Assembly: GCA_900469625.1 (NCBI GenBank)
Contig: UBXV01000007.1
Coordinates: 124,001 to 188,000, forward strand
DNA: 64,000 nt
Direction: 5' to 3'
Source of the DNA: Hyphomicrobiales bacterium
GTDB taxonomy: Bacteria; Pseudomonadota; Alphaproteobacteria; Rhizobiales; Rhizobiaceae
Below the pieces are notes generated by a model. That model did not search any database and was not told where the DNA came from. It worked only from the letters and a program-made list of their open reading frames with translations. Every line of letters starts with the position of its first letter. Position 1 is the first letter of the stretch. The translations under genes and the position numbers were made by a program. Shown piece after piece: positions 19,285 through 29,289 of the stretch.

Positions 19285-19693
19285 TCATAGAAGCTGACGT
19301 TGCAAGGGCGCTCTGGAGCTCCGACTCGAGCCCAACTCGTCTTTCTTTAGTCGTTCTGCAGAGGTTTTGTCGCTGTTATCAAGCCCAACCTGTCTTACCA
19401 ACGTAGCAATCGGTTCCCCAACCAGTACGAAATCGGTAATGTCGAGTGGCGGAAGTTCCATCAACCGATCCGGGTCGCTTCTGACAATCTCGCGAAGCTC
19501 CATCAACAGCCGACCCAGTACGTTCCGGCCGGAAAATGACTGTCATCAGCGACCTTCGCGCCCCAATAGTCGTCTTTGCTCGAACTCTCGACAATCGGCC
19601 GGTCGCCTGTGGCCAGCAAAAGCGCAGAAAATTTGGAAGCGATAGCTGCCTTTCGTCGCACTGCCGAACGTTGGCTTTATATTGTGCCGCCAT
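19285..19693 (-). pseudogene. NADAR (YbiA-like) family remnant, frameshifted
   Basis: On the minus strand one frame reads ASKFSALLLATGDRPIVES then SKDDYWGAKVADD. After a frameshift near 19530 the next frame continues GRNVLGRLLMELREIV. Together these match the C-terminal half of NADAR domains, where TGD, VE, D-x-x-WG and G-N-LG-LLM-R are conserved. NADAR proteins act on ADP-ribosylated or damaged riboflavin-pathway metabolites. The N-terminal half and a start codon are absent (an in-frame stop lies just upstream), so this is a broken gene between hsdR and the helicase. Confidence 0.5.
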
Positions 19694-19770
19694 CTACCTG
19701 TTCTCTCGCACGTTGATGGGCTGATCGACCAGGGCTGCCATGACGGTCCAACGGGTCACTAATGCAATCA

Positions 19771-22700
19771 TCATGGCGATCTGGCGCCGTAGCAATGGCG
19801 TACCTCGGGTGGCGACAGATCAATTTTCCAAGCCGCTGCTTGTTCAGGAGTGATACCATTTCGCTCAATGGCCTCAAGCAAATCCTCTTGTCGAGGCAAG
19901 CCAATTACGAGGCGATAGGTTGCAAGGCGTTCGCGCAAGCGCGGCCAATAGTCTTGCTCGCGGCTGAAGGCGGGGTAGCTGACGATCCTCTTGATCTTCA
20001 CGGCTTCGTGGTCAGGTTCGAAGAGCCAGCAGGGTGCCAAGGGGTTATCGTTATCAAGCTGTTCGGCCTTCCCGAACAACTGCTTCCAAGGCTCTGTTGA
20101 GACATGGTCAGGCGCTGTCGAAAGGCCAGCGAGGCTGACATAGCTAGCGACGTTCAACCTCACCGCATGCCCCTTGTACCGATGCACACGTCCTTCGCGC
20201 TGCTCGAGTTCGACAGGCGAGCGGGGAAGGTTCCAGTGAACGACTGCATGACACCAAGGGTGGAAATCCAATCCCTCCTGGCCTACCGCAGTGGAAGCCA
20301 AGACGAACGGCCGGAACGGTGAATTGAACGCTGCTCGGACGGCATCCAGTCGGCTTACTGATCCATCGGAATCCTTGATCTCGGCAAATCGAATCGCATG
20401 CCGGCATCGAAGGCGAATAAAATCATTCTTCGCGCCCGGAGAACTTCCCTCCCGCCTTTCAAGGCCTCGGACGTCAATTGAAGCACGCTTCAAGGTCATG
20501 GCGGCATGAAGGCTTTTGGCCGCCCGCTCCACCTTTTCGTCCGCTGTTCCGTCGAACATCGCGAGCGCATCCGCCTCGAAATGCAAATGTTCATCGAGCA
20601 ACGCCTGAAGGTTACCGGCAGCGCAATATTCCAGCGCCTGATCCCAGAACACCCGCCTGCGACCGGGAAACTCCAACTGGACGGCTGCAGCCGCTTCTGC
20701 CTGGTTGAATAGGCTCTGGAAGCCCCGTCCGATGTGAAAAGCGGCACGAAGGAGCTGAATGCTGTTGGCTTGCCCACCCCAACTTCTGGTCAATGATCGG
20801 TAGGCGGATTGCCCAGGCGCACAAACGGCAATCCGTGCAAGCACGTTGATAAGGTTGCGTGGGCGCCGACCGAGCTGATCAGGATTCTCGACGATAAAGA
20901 TGATCGCATCGCGAACCCTTTCGAGATCGGCAGAGCTTGTCTCGAATGCTGCCATGAACGGATCGTCGTGCTGCATCCATCGCCGAATGAGGTCCTGATC
21001 CTCAAGCAAAAGCGGCGCGGCCCAATACCAACGGTCGTCAATGCGACCCGTAGAAGTGCCGCCGGGCAACTTCCTAAGAGCCGATCTAATCGTGTCGGCC
21101 ACCAGCCGGACATGTTCGTCGCGCGCTATCGGCGAACCCGCTTTCGCGGCAACTGGCAACGGATCCCCCCAACGCGACAGGCAACTGCCCGCGGTCAGCA
21201 AAAGCAACGGAACCATTGCTAGCGTGGGATCCCCGGCTGCTTGATGGGCTCGTCCAAGACGCAGCATGTTCCCAAGGTCACCAAACCGCTTGTGTCTTTG
21301 ACCAACCACCTCTTCACTTCGGCGGGTTCGTTTCCCGCGCGATCCGCGCATCCCGGCGGCCAAGCGCTGTTCTGTTTCATAGGAAACCAGCGCGCTGATC
21401 GCATCAGGCGCGAGCCGCCACTCGCTGAACACCAAGCGCTTCACGTCCGACTTTACCTTGGCGAACACGCCAGCAGGTTCGTGATATGGCAGCGATGGGG
21501 GAACCCATAGAAGCCGCTCCGCGCCGTCCTTCAGCACATCGCGTACCAAGTCGCGCATGCGCGGTGATGGCAGGTGAAGCGGTTCCAATCGCCGCAATAG
21601 TTGCTTGTCCAGCAGGAGTTTTCCGCTCTTTGCCTGTCGCGCGACATGGCGACGATCCGCGATAGTCTCGACCTCCGTTACGGCGTCGCGGAATTGATAG
21701 TCGCGCATGAAATCGAGAAAATATGGCGCTGATTTCCAGTATTCGACGGGATCGCGCACTTTGAGCCTCCGGGCGATCTGGCGTGCGGCCAGTGCGCCCT
21801 TGAGATCATCCGCTTCTACTGGTTCCGATCGAATATCTTCAGCAACCATCGCGTTTGCATCGGCCGTGGAAGCTGTTCGCTCGGTGCGGCACATGATCGA
21901 GCGTAGGATCTCGCAGGCCGCATCACGTGCGGATAAGATCGCCGTTGGATCAGGTGAGGTTGCCCTCAGCGCGCCGGCGTAGTGATCGAGATGATCCGAC
22001 AAGGCTACAGCAGTCTTGGCTCCAGCGAGAAAGCGGACGAGCGCTACGAAATCGGTATAGGGCCGTTCGCCTTCCGCTATCGCTCCGCCAGGCATGCGGT
22101 AAGGGGTGGCTGAAAGAAGCAGGACGCGACGGTGTTGCGCATCTTGGCCCAGAAGCTGGTCTGCGAGGCGAACACCGAAATCAGCATCGGCACGTGAGAC
22201 GTCAAGAAGTTGCGAAAACTTTTGGAACTCATCCACGATCACCATGCCATTGCTCGCCAATGCCTTGGCGCTGCAGAGGGCTAATTCCTTACGAAGGCGT
22301 CCGATCAGGACGTCGCGCCGTTTCTTAAACGTCCTCTGCTCAGTCGGGCCTTTCCAATTTACGGCGTCGCGCGCGAGAGCGCGCACCGCGGCTGCCAAGT
22401 CCGTGTCGGCAGAGACGGCTTTGCGAAATTCCGACTTCACTGTGCCGTCAATGTGGTTCGAGCCGATTTTCCAGAGTGCTTCCTTCCACGTTTGGTCGGA
22501 GACCTGCTGCAGGATCAACTGGAAGCCGGGAGACCTAAAGATGGAACGTAAGCAATGGAAGATCAGCGCGCGTTCCCGCACCAACCCTGACCGCCCCGAT
22601 ACCTTGAACGAGGTATCCGGCGTCAGCGCGAAATAGCGAATGCCTTCCGAAGACGGCTTCTCAAGGGAAAGAAGAGTGAGGCGAGTAGCCTTGCCGTTGC

Positions 22701-22953
22701 CACCATGGCCATGCACGACGAGCCGCTTCAGGTTCTGGCTGGCAACGGGTTGGCTCGAGCAGAGATAGACGATGTCTATGGCCTGACCATTTCGCGCGCC
22801 GAGCGCATGAGCAATGACCTCCCGGGCGACTATCGTCTTGCCGAGGCCAACCTCGTCAGCGACGAGAAAGCGCTTTGCGGGCTGTGGATCCAACCAGAAG
22901 CGCTTGATGACATAGGCGATCGTACGGGCCTGAAATCGTGTCGGACCGCTCAT
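19771..22953 (-). CDS. Large SF2 helicase, predicted defence protein
   Basis: A 1060-residue superfamily 2 helicase/translocase. Walker A ADEVGLGKT lies at residues 32-40, a DEAH-like box VDEFQKF near 250 and motif III LLLSATPYRMPGG near 290. A C-terminal helicase lobe follows, with STAVGQEGLDFHPW and the arginine-finger motif QREGRVHRYKGH. A long central insert (~350-800) has no recognised domain. The ATG at 22953 overlaps the upstream PLD stop as ATGA, so translation is coupled and this start is preferred over 22989. It forms one operon with the PLD and DUF6361 genes. A role in anti-phage defence is inferred from architecture and context. Confidence 0.8.
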   Translation of the reverse strand: MSGPTRFQARTIAYVIKRFWLDPQPAKRFLVADEVGLGKTIVAREVIAHALGARNGQAIDIVYLCSSQPVASQNLKRLVVHGHGGNGKATRLTLLSLEKPSSEGIRYFALTPDTSFKVSGRSGLVRERALIFHCLRSIFRSPGFQLILQQVSDQTWKEALWKIGSNHIDGTVKSEFRKAVSADTDLAAAVRALARDAVNWKGPTEQRTFKKRRDVLIGRLRKELALCSAKALASNGMVIVDEFQKFSQLLDVSRADADFGVRLADQLLGQDAQHRRVLLLSATPYRMPGGAIAEGERPYTDFVALVRFLAGAKTAVALSDHLDHYAGALRATSPDPTAILSARDAACEILRSIMCRTERTASTADANAMVAEDIRSEPVEADDLKGALAARQIARRLKVRDPVEYWKSAPYFLDFMRDYQFRDAVTEVETIADRRHVARQAKSGKLLLDKQLLRRLEPLHLPSPRMRDLVRDVLKDGAERLLWVPPSLPYHEPAGVFAKVKSDVKRLVFSEWRLAPDAISALVSYETEQRLAAGMRGSRGKRTRRSEEVVGQRHKRFGDLGNMLRLGRAHQAAGDPTLAMVPLLLLTAGSCLSRWGDPLPVAAKAGSPIARDEHVRLVADTIRSALRKLPGGTSTGRIDDRWYWAAPLLLEDQDLIRRWMQHDDPFMAAFETSSADLERVRDAIIFIVENPDQLGRRPRNLINVLARIAVCAPGQSAYRSLTRSWGGQANSIQLLRAAFHIGRGFQSLFNQAEAAAAVQLEFPGRRRVFWDQALEYCAAGNLQALLDEHLHFEADALAMFDGTADEKVERAAKSLHAAMTLKRASIDVRGLERREGSSPGAKNDFIRLRCRHAIRFAEIKDSDGSVSRLDAVRAAFNSPFRPFVLASTAVGQEGLDFHPWCHAVVHWNLPRSPVELEQREGRVHRYKGHAVRLNVASYVSLAGLSTAPDHVSTEPWKQLFGKAEQLDNDNPLAPCWLFEPDHEAVKIKRIVSYPAFSREQDYWPRLRERLATYRLVIGLPRQEDLLEAIERNGITPEQAAAWKIDLSPPEVRHCYGARSP

Positions 22954-24719
22954 GTCTGCTGCTTCGCCGAGTGTAAAAGAGCCGCCCAAAGCTGCCTGAA
23001 CTCAGCCGTTGTCACCTCGGCCAGTTGCTCCTCGCCCAGCGCCTCGAATGTCTCAACGATCGATTTCAGACGGGTCGGCTCATCGGCCGCGCACCGGATG
23101 AGCATTTCCAGCAAACCAGATTGTCCTTGGCTGCCCCAGCTTGTCGGGCCGCTACCGTCGCCGGTTCCACCATCGGTGTTTTCTAGCGATTGGAAGTCGC
23201 CCAGCATAGTTCGCAGGAATTCGGCGAAGGATCGCTCGTTAGGGAGTAGGGATTTTAATGCCGCCGTCCGACGCTCCCCCTCATCGACACCTCGAACCTC
23301 CAGATTGAGCACGAAAGCGAATGGCCCATCGGGGCCGTCGGCCTCAAAAGCGGTAAAACCGGTAATTTGCGATAGTTCGAGGGTGCCTTGGAACGGTGCC
23401 GCCTTCCCAAGCCGAAGCGACTGACCGCATTGACTGGCGCGGGCCTGCGACTGAGTGACGGGTCTAAAGCGCAGACTATGGAGCGGAAGCTGGTCATCGT
23501 CCAATACTGCTCCCGGCACCAGCGCCAGGGACCAGCCATCATTGCATGGCACACATTCCATATGAAGGTGGGCGGCTATCACGGCGTTCCTAGCAGGTCT
23601 GTCGTCAAACGTAACAGGCGGCGTCTCCAAGGTGACAGGCGGTTCAAAATCTTCGACAACCGTCCCGAGATTTTTTGGCGTGAGTAGGTCATCAACTTCC
23701 GCAAACCCGGCTGCCGCCGGACACTCGAAACTCACCATGAACTCAACATTGCGACCGCTGATGGCAGATCGGGTCGCATTCATCGAGCCGATGGCCACCC
23801 GCATCCTTGACCCTTTCTGCCAGATCAAGGCTTTGGCATGCAGACCCGCACTAGGTGCGCCAAGCTCACCACCGGGCGGGGATAGAACCATCTGGCGCTC
23901 GAACCGGTCGCTCACGGACGGCCAGCATTGCGTAAGAGCGTCCGCTCGCGAGAGGATTAGCGCACGCGACGATGCGGTCTTGCTCAGTTCGCTAACGGCC
24001 GAAGCCGTCAAGAAGGGGGAAATGATTGCTAAACGGTCACTGGCGGGCTGACGCCAAGCGCGCCCTTGCTGATCGCCGATCAAGTGAAACTCGGGATGCC
24101 CCTTTCCGGTCGGTGCTTTCCACCTCACCCTTTCGGAATCAGCAGCCAACGTCAGAATCATGTTTCGACGTTTGGGATCAATCGGTCTTGGTCCGCTGTT
24201 TGCCAGATGCTGCAAAAGTCTGCCGAGATCGTTGGGCTTTTGAGGGCTTTTGCCGGGCGTGCCTTCCATTATCACGCCAGCGTCCCAAGACCGGTCGGCA
24301 GTAAGATTTCTACTCATCACGGCTACTCTTAGGATGTCGCGTTTTCCCTCGGCGTGACAAAAACGGACGATCCAGACTTTAGGATGGAAACTCCCACCGT
24401 TCGGCGCGATGGCTTCCCGAACCATATCTTCCGCCTCGATGATCGCTGGTGACACGAGCTGGGCCGGGTATATGCCTCCCATCTGACAGAAAACCACCGT
24501 ACGGTCGCAGACTCGTTTCAATGCTGCCAACTCGGCAGCACTTATAGTCCCGGCTGGTCGGTCGGTCTTGCCCTGCGTGTCTACGAGCATTGCGGCGGGC
24601 AGGCTTAGGATCGTATCGAGTGAAGCGCTATAGGTCGTCACGACAAGAGCATCTAGGATATAGCCAGTTGGGGGACGGACAATGTCATAGGTCGAAATGC
24701 GTACCTGAGGTTCAAGCAT
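22950..24719 (-). CDS. Phospholipase D-like (HKD) nuclease-fold protein
   Basis: A 589-residue protein with two HKD-type motifs of the phospholipase D superfamily: SFHPKVWIVRF followed by AVMSRNLTADRSWD (residues ~115-150), and GLHAKALIWQ followed by RVAIGSMNATRSAI (~285-315). In defence operons such proteins usually act as nucleases, as with DrmC of DISARM, but activity is not shown here. The start at 24719 overlaps the DUF6361 stop by 8 nt (ATGCTTGA) and is preferred over 24740. Its own stop overlaps the helicase start, so all three genes are translationally coupled. Confidence 0.75.
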   Translation of the reverse strand: MLEPQVRISTYDIVRPPTGYILDALVVTTYSASLDTILSLPAAMLVDTQGKTDRPAGTISAAELAALKRVCDRTVVFCQMGGIYPAQLVSPAIIEAEDMVREAIAPNGGSFHPKVWIVRFCHAEGKRDILRVAVMSRNLTADRSWDAGVIMEGTPGKSPQKPNDLGRLLQHLANSGPRPIDPKRRNMILTLAADSERVRWKAPTGKGHPEFHLIGDQQGRAWRQPASDRLAIISPFLTASAVSELSKTASSRALILSRADALTQCWPSVSDRFERQMVLSPPGGELGAPSAGLHAKALIWQKGSRMRVAIGSMNATRSAISGRNVEFMVSFECPAAAGFAEVDDLLTPKNLGTVVEDFEPPVTLETPPVTFDDRPARNAVIAAHLHMECVPCNDGWSLALVPGAVLDDDQLPLHSLRFRPVTQSQARASQCGQSLRLGKAAPFQGTLELSQITGFTAFEADGPDGPFAFVLNLEVRGVDEGERRTAALKSLLPNERSFAEFLRTMLGDFQSLENTDGGTGDGSGPTSWGSQGQSGLLEMLIRCAADEPTRLKSIVETFEALGEEQLAEVTTAEFRQLWAALLHSAKQQT

Positions 24720-25950
24720 CTGGTGCCGCCGCCAGATCATTGAGGCATCGTTTGGCGATAGCCCAGCGGAAATCCATCATTCCACCGGACTCGCCGCCCC
24801 ACCGGGCACGGGCCTTTTTCGATACGATGCGCGAGGTGCCGGCACCCTTCTTGAGAAATATCTCCCGATCGCAGACGATACGGCTCGCGGCGACGCTGTC
24901 TGCGAGCCGGTGCGGTGTAGTGCAGCAGTCGGTCCAGCGTTCGACAAATGCTATCGCCTTCGGGTCGATCCGATGACGCGTCAGGCGACCGAATTCATGA
25001 AATTCGACAAGGCGCTGCCGTACGAGATCGACATCAGCAGGAGAAAGTTCGCCGGTCCATTCAGTAAGCGAGCGCAGATGTCTTTCAAGGTTCTCAGGGG
25101 GAAGACCATCCTCGACCTGCTTGCGGGCGACGCAGACATTGTAAAGGATGACCGCGCCGTGCATCAATTTGGCAAATGCGGCGGCTAGTAGCAGGAGCTC
25201 GCGCGCTTCGCCTGGCAGCTTATCAATGCGGGGATGGTCCCATGCATGTGCGGCGGTCATTGTGCGACGGTATTTTGTGAAGGTGCCGAAGAGATTGAAC
25301 CGGCGCCCCTGACCGGATTGGTCAACGCAGGCATCGACAAGGCGTTTGCGGAGATATTCGGCTTCCGGATGTGTGAGTACAAAATCCAGGGCCGCGGTTG
25401 AGGGGAAACCTACCGGCGGATCGGGTCGGTCGATTGCGAAGCCGCTTGATTGCCGCACTTTTGGACCTGAATCGCCGAAAACATCTGTTTGCCGGGATAA
25501 CCTGTCCGCGACCACGTGCCTGGCCCAGCGCTGGCGATTGCCGCCGTACTGGCGCATGCCGAGTACAAGGAGTCCATTCCAGTAGATTTCGCTCGGCATT
25601 CGCTCCAGTTCTTCCTGGCTGAGAATACCGATAACGCCTTCCCCTTCACCCAGATGCGAAAGGGTCTTGATGAGTGCGACCTCATATTCGCGCAGCTTGT
25701 CGTGGATACGATGAGCGTCCGAATGGGCGGCGGCTAGCTCGCAGCACCATTGCACGAAGAAGAAGTAGCGTGCGCGCTGCTGGATTGTTGAGAGTCCGGG
25801 AAAGAGAAGATCGGCCAAGCTGTCGCGCATGGTTCCCAGCCCAAGTTCATCCCGCGCGTCATACCCTTTGGCCGCACCGAGCGCCCGCAAGACATCCTCC
25901 TCGTGCCGAGCATCATGATCAATCCATCCAAGGAAATTCACGCTCGCCAC
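24712..25950 (-). CDS. DUF6361 family protein
   Basis: A 412-residue protein matching DUF6361 by its N-terminus: NFLGWIDHDARHEEDVLRAL, then DELGLGTMRDSLADLLFPG and STIQQRARYFFFVQW. The function of the family is unknown. The likely start is GTG at 25950; a second GTG lies three codons later. It is the first gene of a three-gene operon with the PLD-like protein and the large helicase. No membrane segment is visible. A role as partner or sensor of the helicase-nuclease pair is inference from the coupling alone. Confidence 0.7.
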   Translation of the reverse strand: MASVNFLGWIDHDARHEEDVLRALGAAKGYDARDELGLGTMRDSLADLLFPGLSTIQQRARYFFFVQWCCELAAAHSDAHRIHDKLREYEVALIKTLSHLGEGEGVIGILSQEELERMPSEIYWNGLLVLGMRQYGGNRQRWARHVVADRLSRQTDVFGDSGPKVRQSSGFAIDRPDPPVGFPSTAALDFVLTHPEAEYLRKRLVDACVDQSGQGRRFNLFGTFTKYRRTMTAAHAWDHPRIDKLPGEARELLLLAAAFAKLMHGAVILYNVCVARKQVEDGLPPENLERHLRSLTEWTGELSPADVDLVRQRLVEFHEFGRLTRHRIDPKAIAFVERWTDCCTTPHRLADSVAASRIVCDREIFLKKGAGTSRIVSKKARARWGGESGGMMDFRWAIAKRCLNDLAAAPDA

Positions 25951-26356
25951 CCCGTCAGGCTGGACCGGAGGTTATCTGCTAGCGCAACGGTGCAGGACAC
26001 CAAAAGCGCAGTCGTGACCATGCGATGTAGAAATTTCACGTTTCTTCCTGCTGATTCCCTATTGTAGGCCACCACGGCTAGCATGTTTGGCTAATTCCAA
26101 GAAGATACGGACGGGTGATCGCTGAGCATCGTATCTCAGTTACTTGAGGTTAGTTTCCCGAAACAATCTATTGCAAAGTTCAGTGATCAAGCTGGCTGGG
26201 GACCTGTCTCAGCGGCATTCTTTGCCAGGGCCGTGTCAGCAACGGGCGTGGGCTCGCTTGCAATGGATGACCGTCTTGGGCAGTAAGCGGATTGGCAGCT
26301 TCCGAACGAAAACGTCTCCACAGCGGACGTTGCGGGCCGAGATCAGAGCAACTGGC
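25951..26356. other. Intergenic between the DUF6361 operon and the TIGR04141 gene
   Basis: About 400 bp with AT-rich stretches that probably include the DUF6361 operon promoter. A short GGCTGGGGACCT near 26195 matches the tail of the R repeats but nothing around it does, so it is not called a repeat. No gene was seen. Confidence 0.35.
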
Positions 26357-28075
26357 TCAGGATCCTAGAATGACTTTCCGGAAAACGATTCCCACGTTGA
26401 AGCTACGATCCTCAGTCAGAAAGCGGTGGCTCTGCATAAGCTCGTACCGCGACATGAACGGCAGCTTTTCCAGCGAGAAATCGTCTTCATCATGGAGCAC
26501 GCAAAACACGACGAAGTAGTCCTTTTCGTTGAGATCCGCCTTCTTCTCCGGGATCAACGCAAGGAAGCTCGGCTTGTCTTTCGCAACATTGACTGGATCG
26601 ACATCGGCATCGATCCACGCCGCCATTCCAGTACGGCAGGCGGTATCTGTCGAAAAGGCGTGGGCGTAGAACCTGCCTTGCGTGAATAGGTGGCTAATCG
26701 ATGCCGCGCCGGAGGAGTAGCGTTTGACGTGAATGATCGAGCGATCGGCATGCAGCAGGTCGCACACTTCGTATCGACGCTGCCCGGCGATCTCGAGCTT
26801 GGCCTTGTCGAGCAGATAAAGGTCCGCACAATCTTCCGCCGCACGACGGTTGAAAACCTCCTCGCGATTCTCCTTCCGGTCGGCCTTATAGATGTTGATA
26901 CCGTGCGGGAGGTAGGCGGGATCAAGCAGGAGATCATGGTCGTCGAGATACTTTTCGACCGACGCCTTCAGTTCCTCGGACACCTCCCGCCACTGCCCCG
27001 ATGAGAGAACAAATGTCCGCCCGTTCCATTCGACCTCAGCCACCAGGCATCGATAGGCATCCCAGCGCACAAAGGTTCGATCGAGCTCGGGATTGTACTC
27101 GAATATCATCCACCCCTTGATGCGGGTCTCGTCGAGATCCTTCAGCCGGCGACGCTTCACGGCGATCAGGTCGGCGATACGCAGATCGTCGAACGTCTCG
27201 ATCTCTTCGTCACCATCTTTCCCGACGTAGGCAAACGAGCTGTCGTCGTCGGCGAGAAAGTCCGGCGGCGCGAGGTGAATGGCATTGAAATTCTTGGCTT
27301 CAATGGCTGCGCAGAGCCGGCGGTTCAGCTCCGCTATAACGACCGGGTCGCTCTCGTGCCGGAGGATGTCGTACACCTTCAAGTCGGTCTTGGTGTAGTC
27401 GTCTGAGACATATCGATCTTCGAGCTTCCGGCAGAGCTGCGCCAAATAAGTCCAGGTTACTTCCTGATCCTTCGGGAACTTGATCAGGATGCTGTCCTTA
27501 CCGCGGAAGGAGTCGACCAGCTCCTTGTATTCCGTCTTCACATGGCCAGAGATCGTGCGGAGGAATTCGGACTCGGTGTTGATGCCGAACACGCCGAGGC
27601 TTGCCCCCGTGCTGGCCTGCCGCTCGGTCTGGCGGCTGATTGCCTCATGCGCGGCCGTCTGGATCCGCCGGAGTTTCTCAGTGTCGCAGATGTTCATCCC
27701 GACCTTAATGCCGAAGTCGTAGACGATCTGCTCCTTATCCAGGTAGCTGTCACCATGCTGGCCAAAGGCAGCCGCGTAGAACACATCGTCCGCGCCATCC
27801 TTGCCGATGACCCGCAGTGCCATGAGGGCGCGCGGATATTTGTTGAACGCCTCGTAAGTGTATTTCTTCTCTGCGAAGCCAGAGTTGAGGAAGCGGAGCC
27901 AGGGGATCTGCTCTTCGGTCTTCTGACCGCCGCCCGCGGGATCGTATTTGATGTACCCCTCGAATTCGTCGTTCGGCTCTATGTGGGTGTAGGTCGCCAG
28001 ATCGCCCTTTAGGAAGTCCTCGAAAATCTTACCGTCCTTGATCCTGAAAAGCGTGATTCGCTTCATGTCCGACAT
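26357..28075 (-). CDS. TIGR04141/DUF6119 family sporadically distributed protein
   Basis: A 572-residue protein of the sporadically distributed TIGR04141 family (also DUF6119). It is recognised by its start (ITLFRIKDGKIFEDFL), the central GHVKTEYKELVDSFRGKDSI region, the DLYLLDKAKLEI block and the IIHVKRYSSGAASISHLFTQG stretch. Family members are typically about 550-600 residues and turn up patchily on islands and plasmids, often near restriction and defence genes; their biochemical activity is not known to me. The ATG at 28075 follows a GGACGG stretch. It is transcribed divergently from the unknown gene at 28494. Confidence 0.75.
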   Translation of the reverse strand: MSDMKRITLFRIKDGKIFEDFLKGDLATYTHIEPNDEFEGYIKYDPAGGGQKTEEQIPWLRFLNSGFAEKKYTYEAFNKYPRALMALRVIGKDGADDVFYAAAFGQHGDSYLDKEQIVYDFGIKVGMNICDTEKLRRIQTAAHEAISRQTERQASTGASLGVFGINTESEFLRTISGHVKTEYKELVDSFRGKDSILIKFPKDQEVTWTYLAQLCRKLEDRYVSDDYTKTDLKVYDILRHESDPVVIAELNRRLCAAIEAKNFNAIHLAPPDFLADDDSSFAYVGKDGDEEIETFDDLRIADLIAVKRRRLKDLDETRIKGWMIFEYNPELDRTFVRWDAYRCLVAEVEWNGRTFVLSSGQWREVSEELKASVEKYLDDHDLLLDPAYLPHGINIYKADRKENREEVFNRRAAEDCADLYLLDKAKLEIAGQRRYEVCDLLHADRSIIHVKRYSSGAASISHLFTQGRFYAHAFSTDTACRTGMAAWIDADVDPVNVAKDKPSFLALIPEKKADLNEKDYFVVFCVLHDEDDFSLEKLPFMSRYELMQSHRFLTEDRSFNVGIVFRKVILGS

Positions 28076-28493
28076 AGCATCCGTCCCCGCGTAACCAGTA
28101 CCGCTGCATCAAATCATACCGAACTTTAAGTTCAAATGCCTACCCCACAAGAGCAGGGTCAATTGCGCAAGGACAAGATAATGAATTCGGTCAAAATGGC
28201 GCTATTGGATGCCTCACGTTGACGCCGGCGAGAGTGGGCCTCCGTTTGCTTACCGACAAACTCTGTTGACCGCCAATTCGCATGCAAGAATTGGCTTCTG
28301 GGATAAGCTTGGCGACGCCTAATCGGTAAGAACGAGGGATCTAAGTGAACCGCCAAATTGCGCATAAGGCACAAATGCTGAACATAATTTCTGTGTTTCC
28401 ACTATATTATGAGTTGACGAACTGAGTAACCCTCTTGCGTCGACAGAAATAATGAAGTGATGCTTGTGGTTCAATCTAGGAAATGTGGGCCAC
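28076..28493. other. Divergent intergenic region
   Basis: About 418 bp between the divergent TIGR04141 gene and the unknown gene at 28494. It is AT-richer than its surroundings and probably holds both promoters. No gene or repeat was recognised. Confidence 0.35.
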
Positions 28494-29159
28494 ATGTCTG
28501 TTCTGGACGTTCCTCTCCGAAAAGTGCTGCAGTTGTTCTATGCACCTCCCCCGTTAAGGCGGTCAATTTTGAAAAAGGATATTCATCTTGATCGCAAAAA
28601 GGACGCCGGCGGCAACCGAAGCCAAGGTGGAGATTTCCATGTGCCCTTTTGGTCAGATGTGAAGAAGCACATCTCGGGCGATGGTGATCTAGCACGGCTG
28701 ACCGATGACCGCATAAAGTCAAACAGAAGCTTCAAGCGACTGTACCCGCTACTGAAAGACGGCGTTCTCGAACTGCTCAGTGCAAAGTTACGTTGGTCAA
28801 ACGAGCCGGTTGAGATAATCCCCCAAAGCGTGCACGGCAACCTACGAATTGAAGATTTTGGCGGCACAATCCGAATACGAGATGCCCTACACGCGCGAGT
28901 CAGGGGCGAATACACCCGTGTTGTGTATCCTTACTTTAGCGAGGAACCTGCCCTCTCCGAGGAGGGCGGACGATTGGGCCTGTGGGTGATGCAAAATGCG
29001 CTGACAAAACTTGATGCGGATGACATGCGCATCATCGACCCACTTCGCAAGACCTTCTTTTCCCCGCAAACCACACCGTTGCAGGGCGATGAAGAGACGG
29101 TGTTTAGCGAAAGGTACCGATCACTGATCGGTGAATGGGAGCGCTTGAAACGCGAGTGA
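28494..29159 (+). CDS. Hypothetical protein
   Basis: A 221-residue protein I do not recognise. It is charged and soluble-looking, with no signal peptide or membrane segment. A basic N-terminal third (LKKDIHLDRKKDAGGNRSQGG) includes FHVPFWSDVKKHI. A middle region (DGVLELLSAKLRWSNEPVEI) is followed by Tyr/Phe-rich VVYPYFSEEPALS. An in-frame TTG at 28464 and GTG at 28485 could also be starts, but the ATG at 28494 seems most likely. It is the last gene of module A before repeat R1 and could be cargo of its own or a partner of the divergent TIGR04141 protein. Confidence 0.6.
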   Translation: MSVLDVPLRKVLQLFYAPPPLRRSILKKDIHLDRKKDAGGNRSQGGDFHVPFWSDVKKHISGDGDLARLTDDRIKSNRSFKRLYPLLKDGVLELLSAKLRWSNEPVEIIPQSVHGNLRIEDFGGTIRIRDALHARVRGEYTRVVYPYFSEEPALSEEGGRLGLWVMQNALTKLDADDMRIIDPLRKTFFSPQTTPLQGDEETVFSERYRSLIGEWERLKRE

Positions 29160-29289
29160 GGTGTGGCTTACCGAGACACGTAGAGCCTTCTACCATTCTT
29201 CCGGACATCGAGAAACGTCCGCTTTTCGGATGTGTCACGGCCTGCCGAATTGTCCGAAAAGAAGGCGCGACGCCGCCGTGCCGCGGTGG

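Noticed and set aside
19771-25950. Calling the operon DISARM
   Set aside because: A DUF1998 DrmB and a methylase are absent; only helicase and PLD parts are similar in type.
26190-26210. A further junction repeat (GGCTGGGGACCT)
   Set aside because: Only about 12 bp match; no dyad, arm region or core around it.
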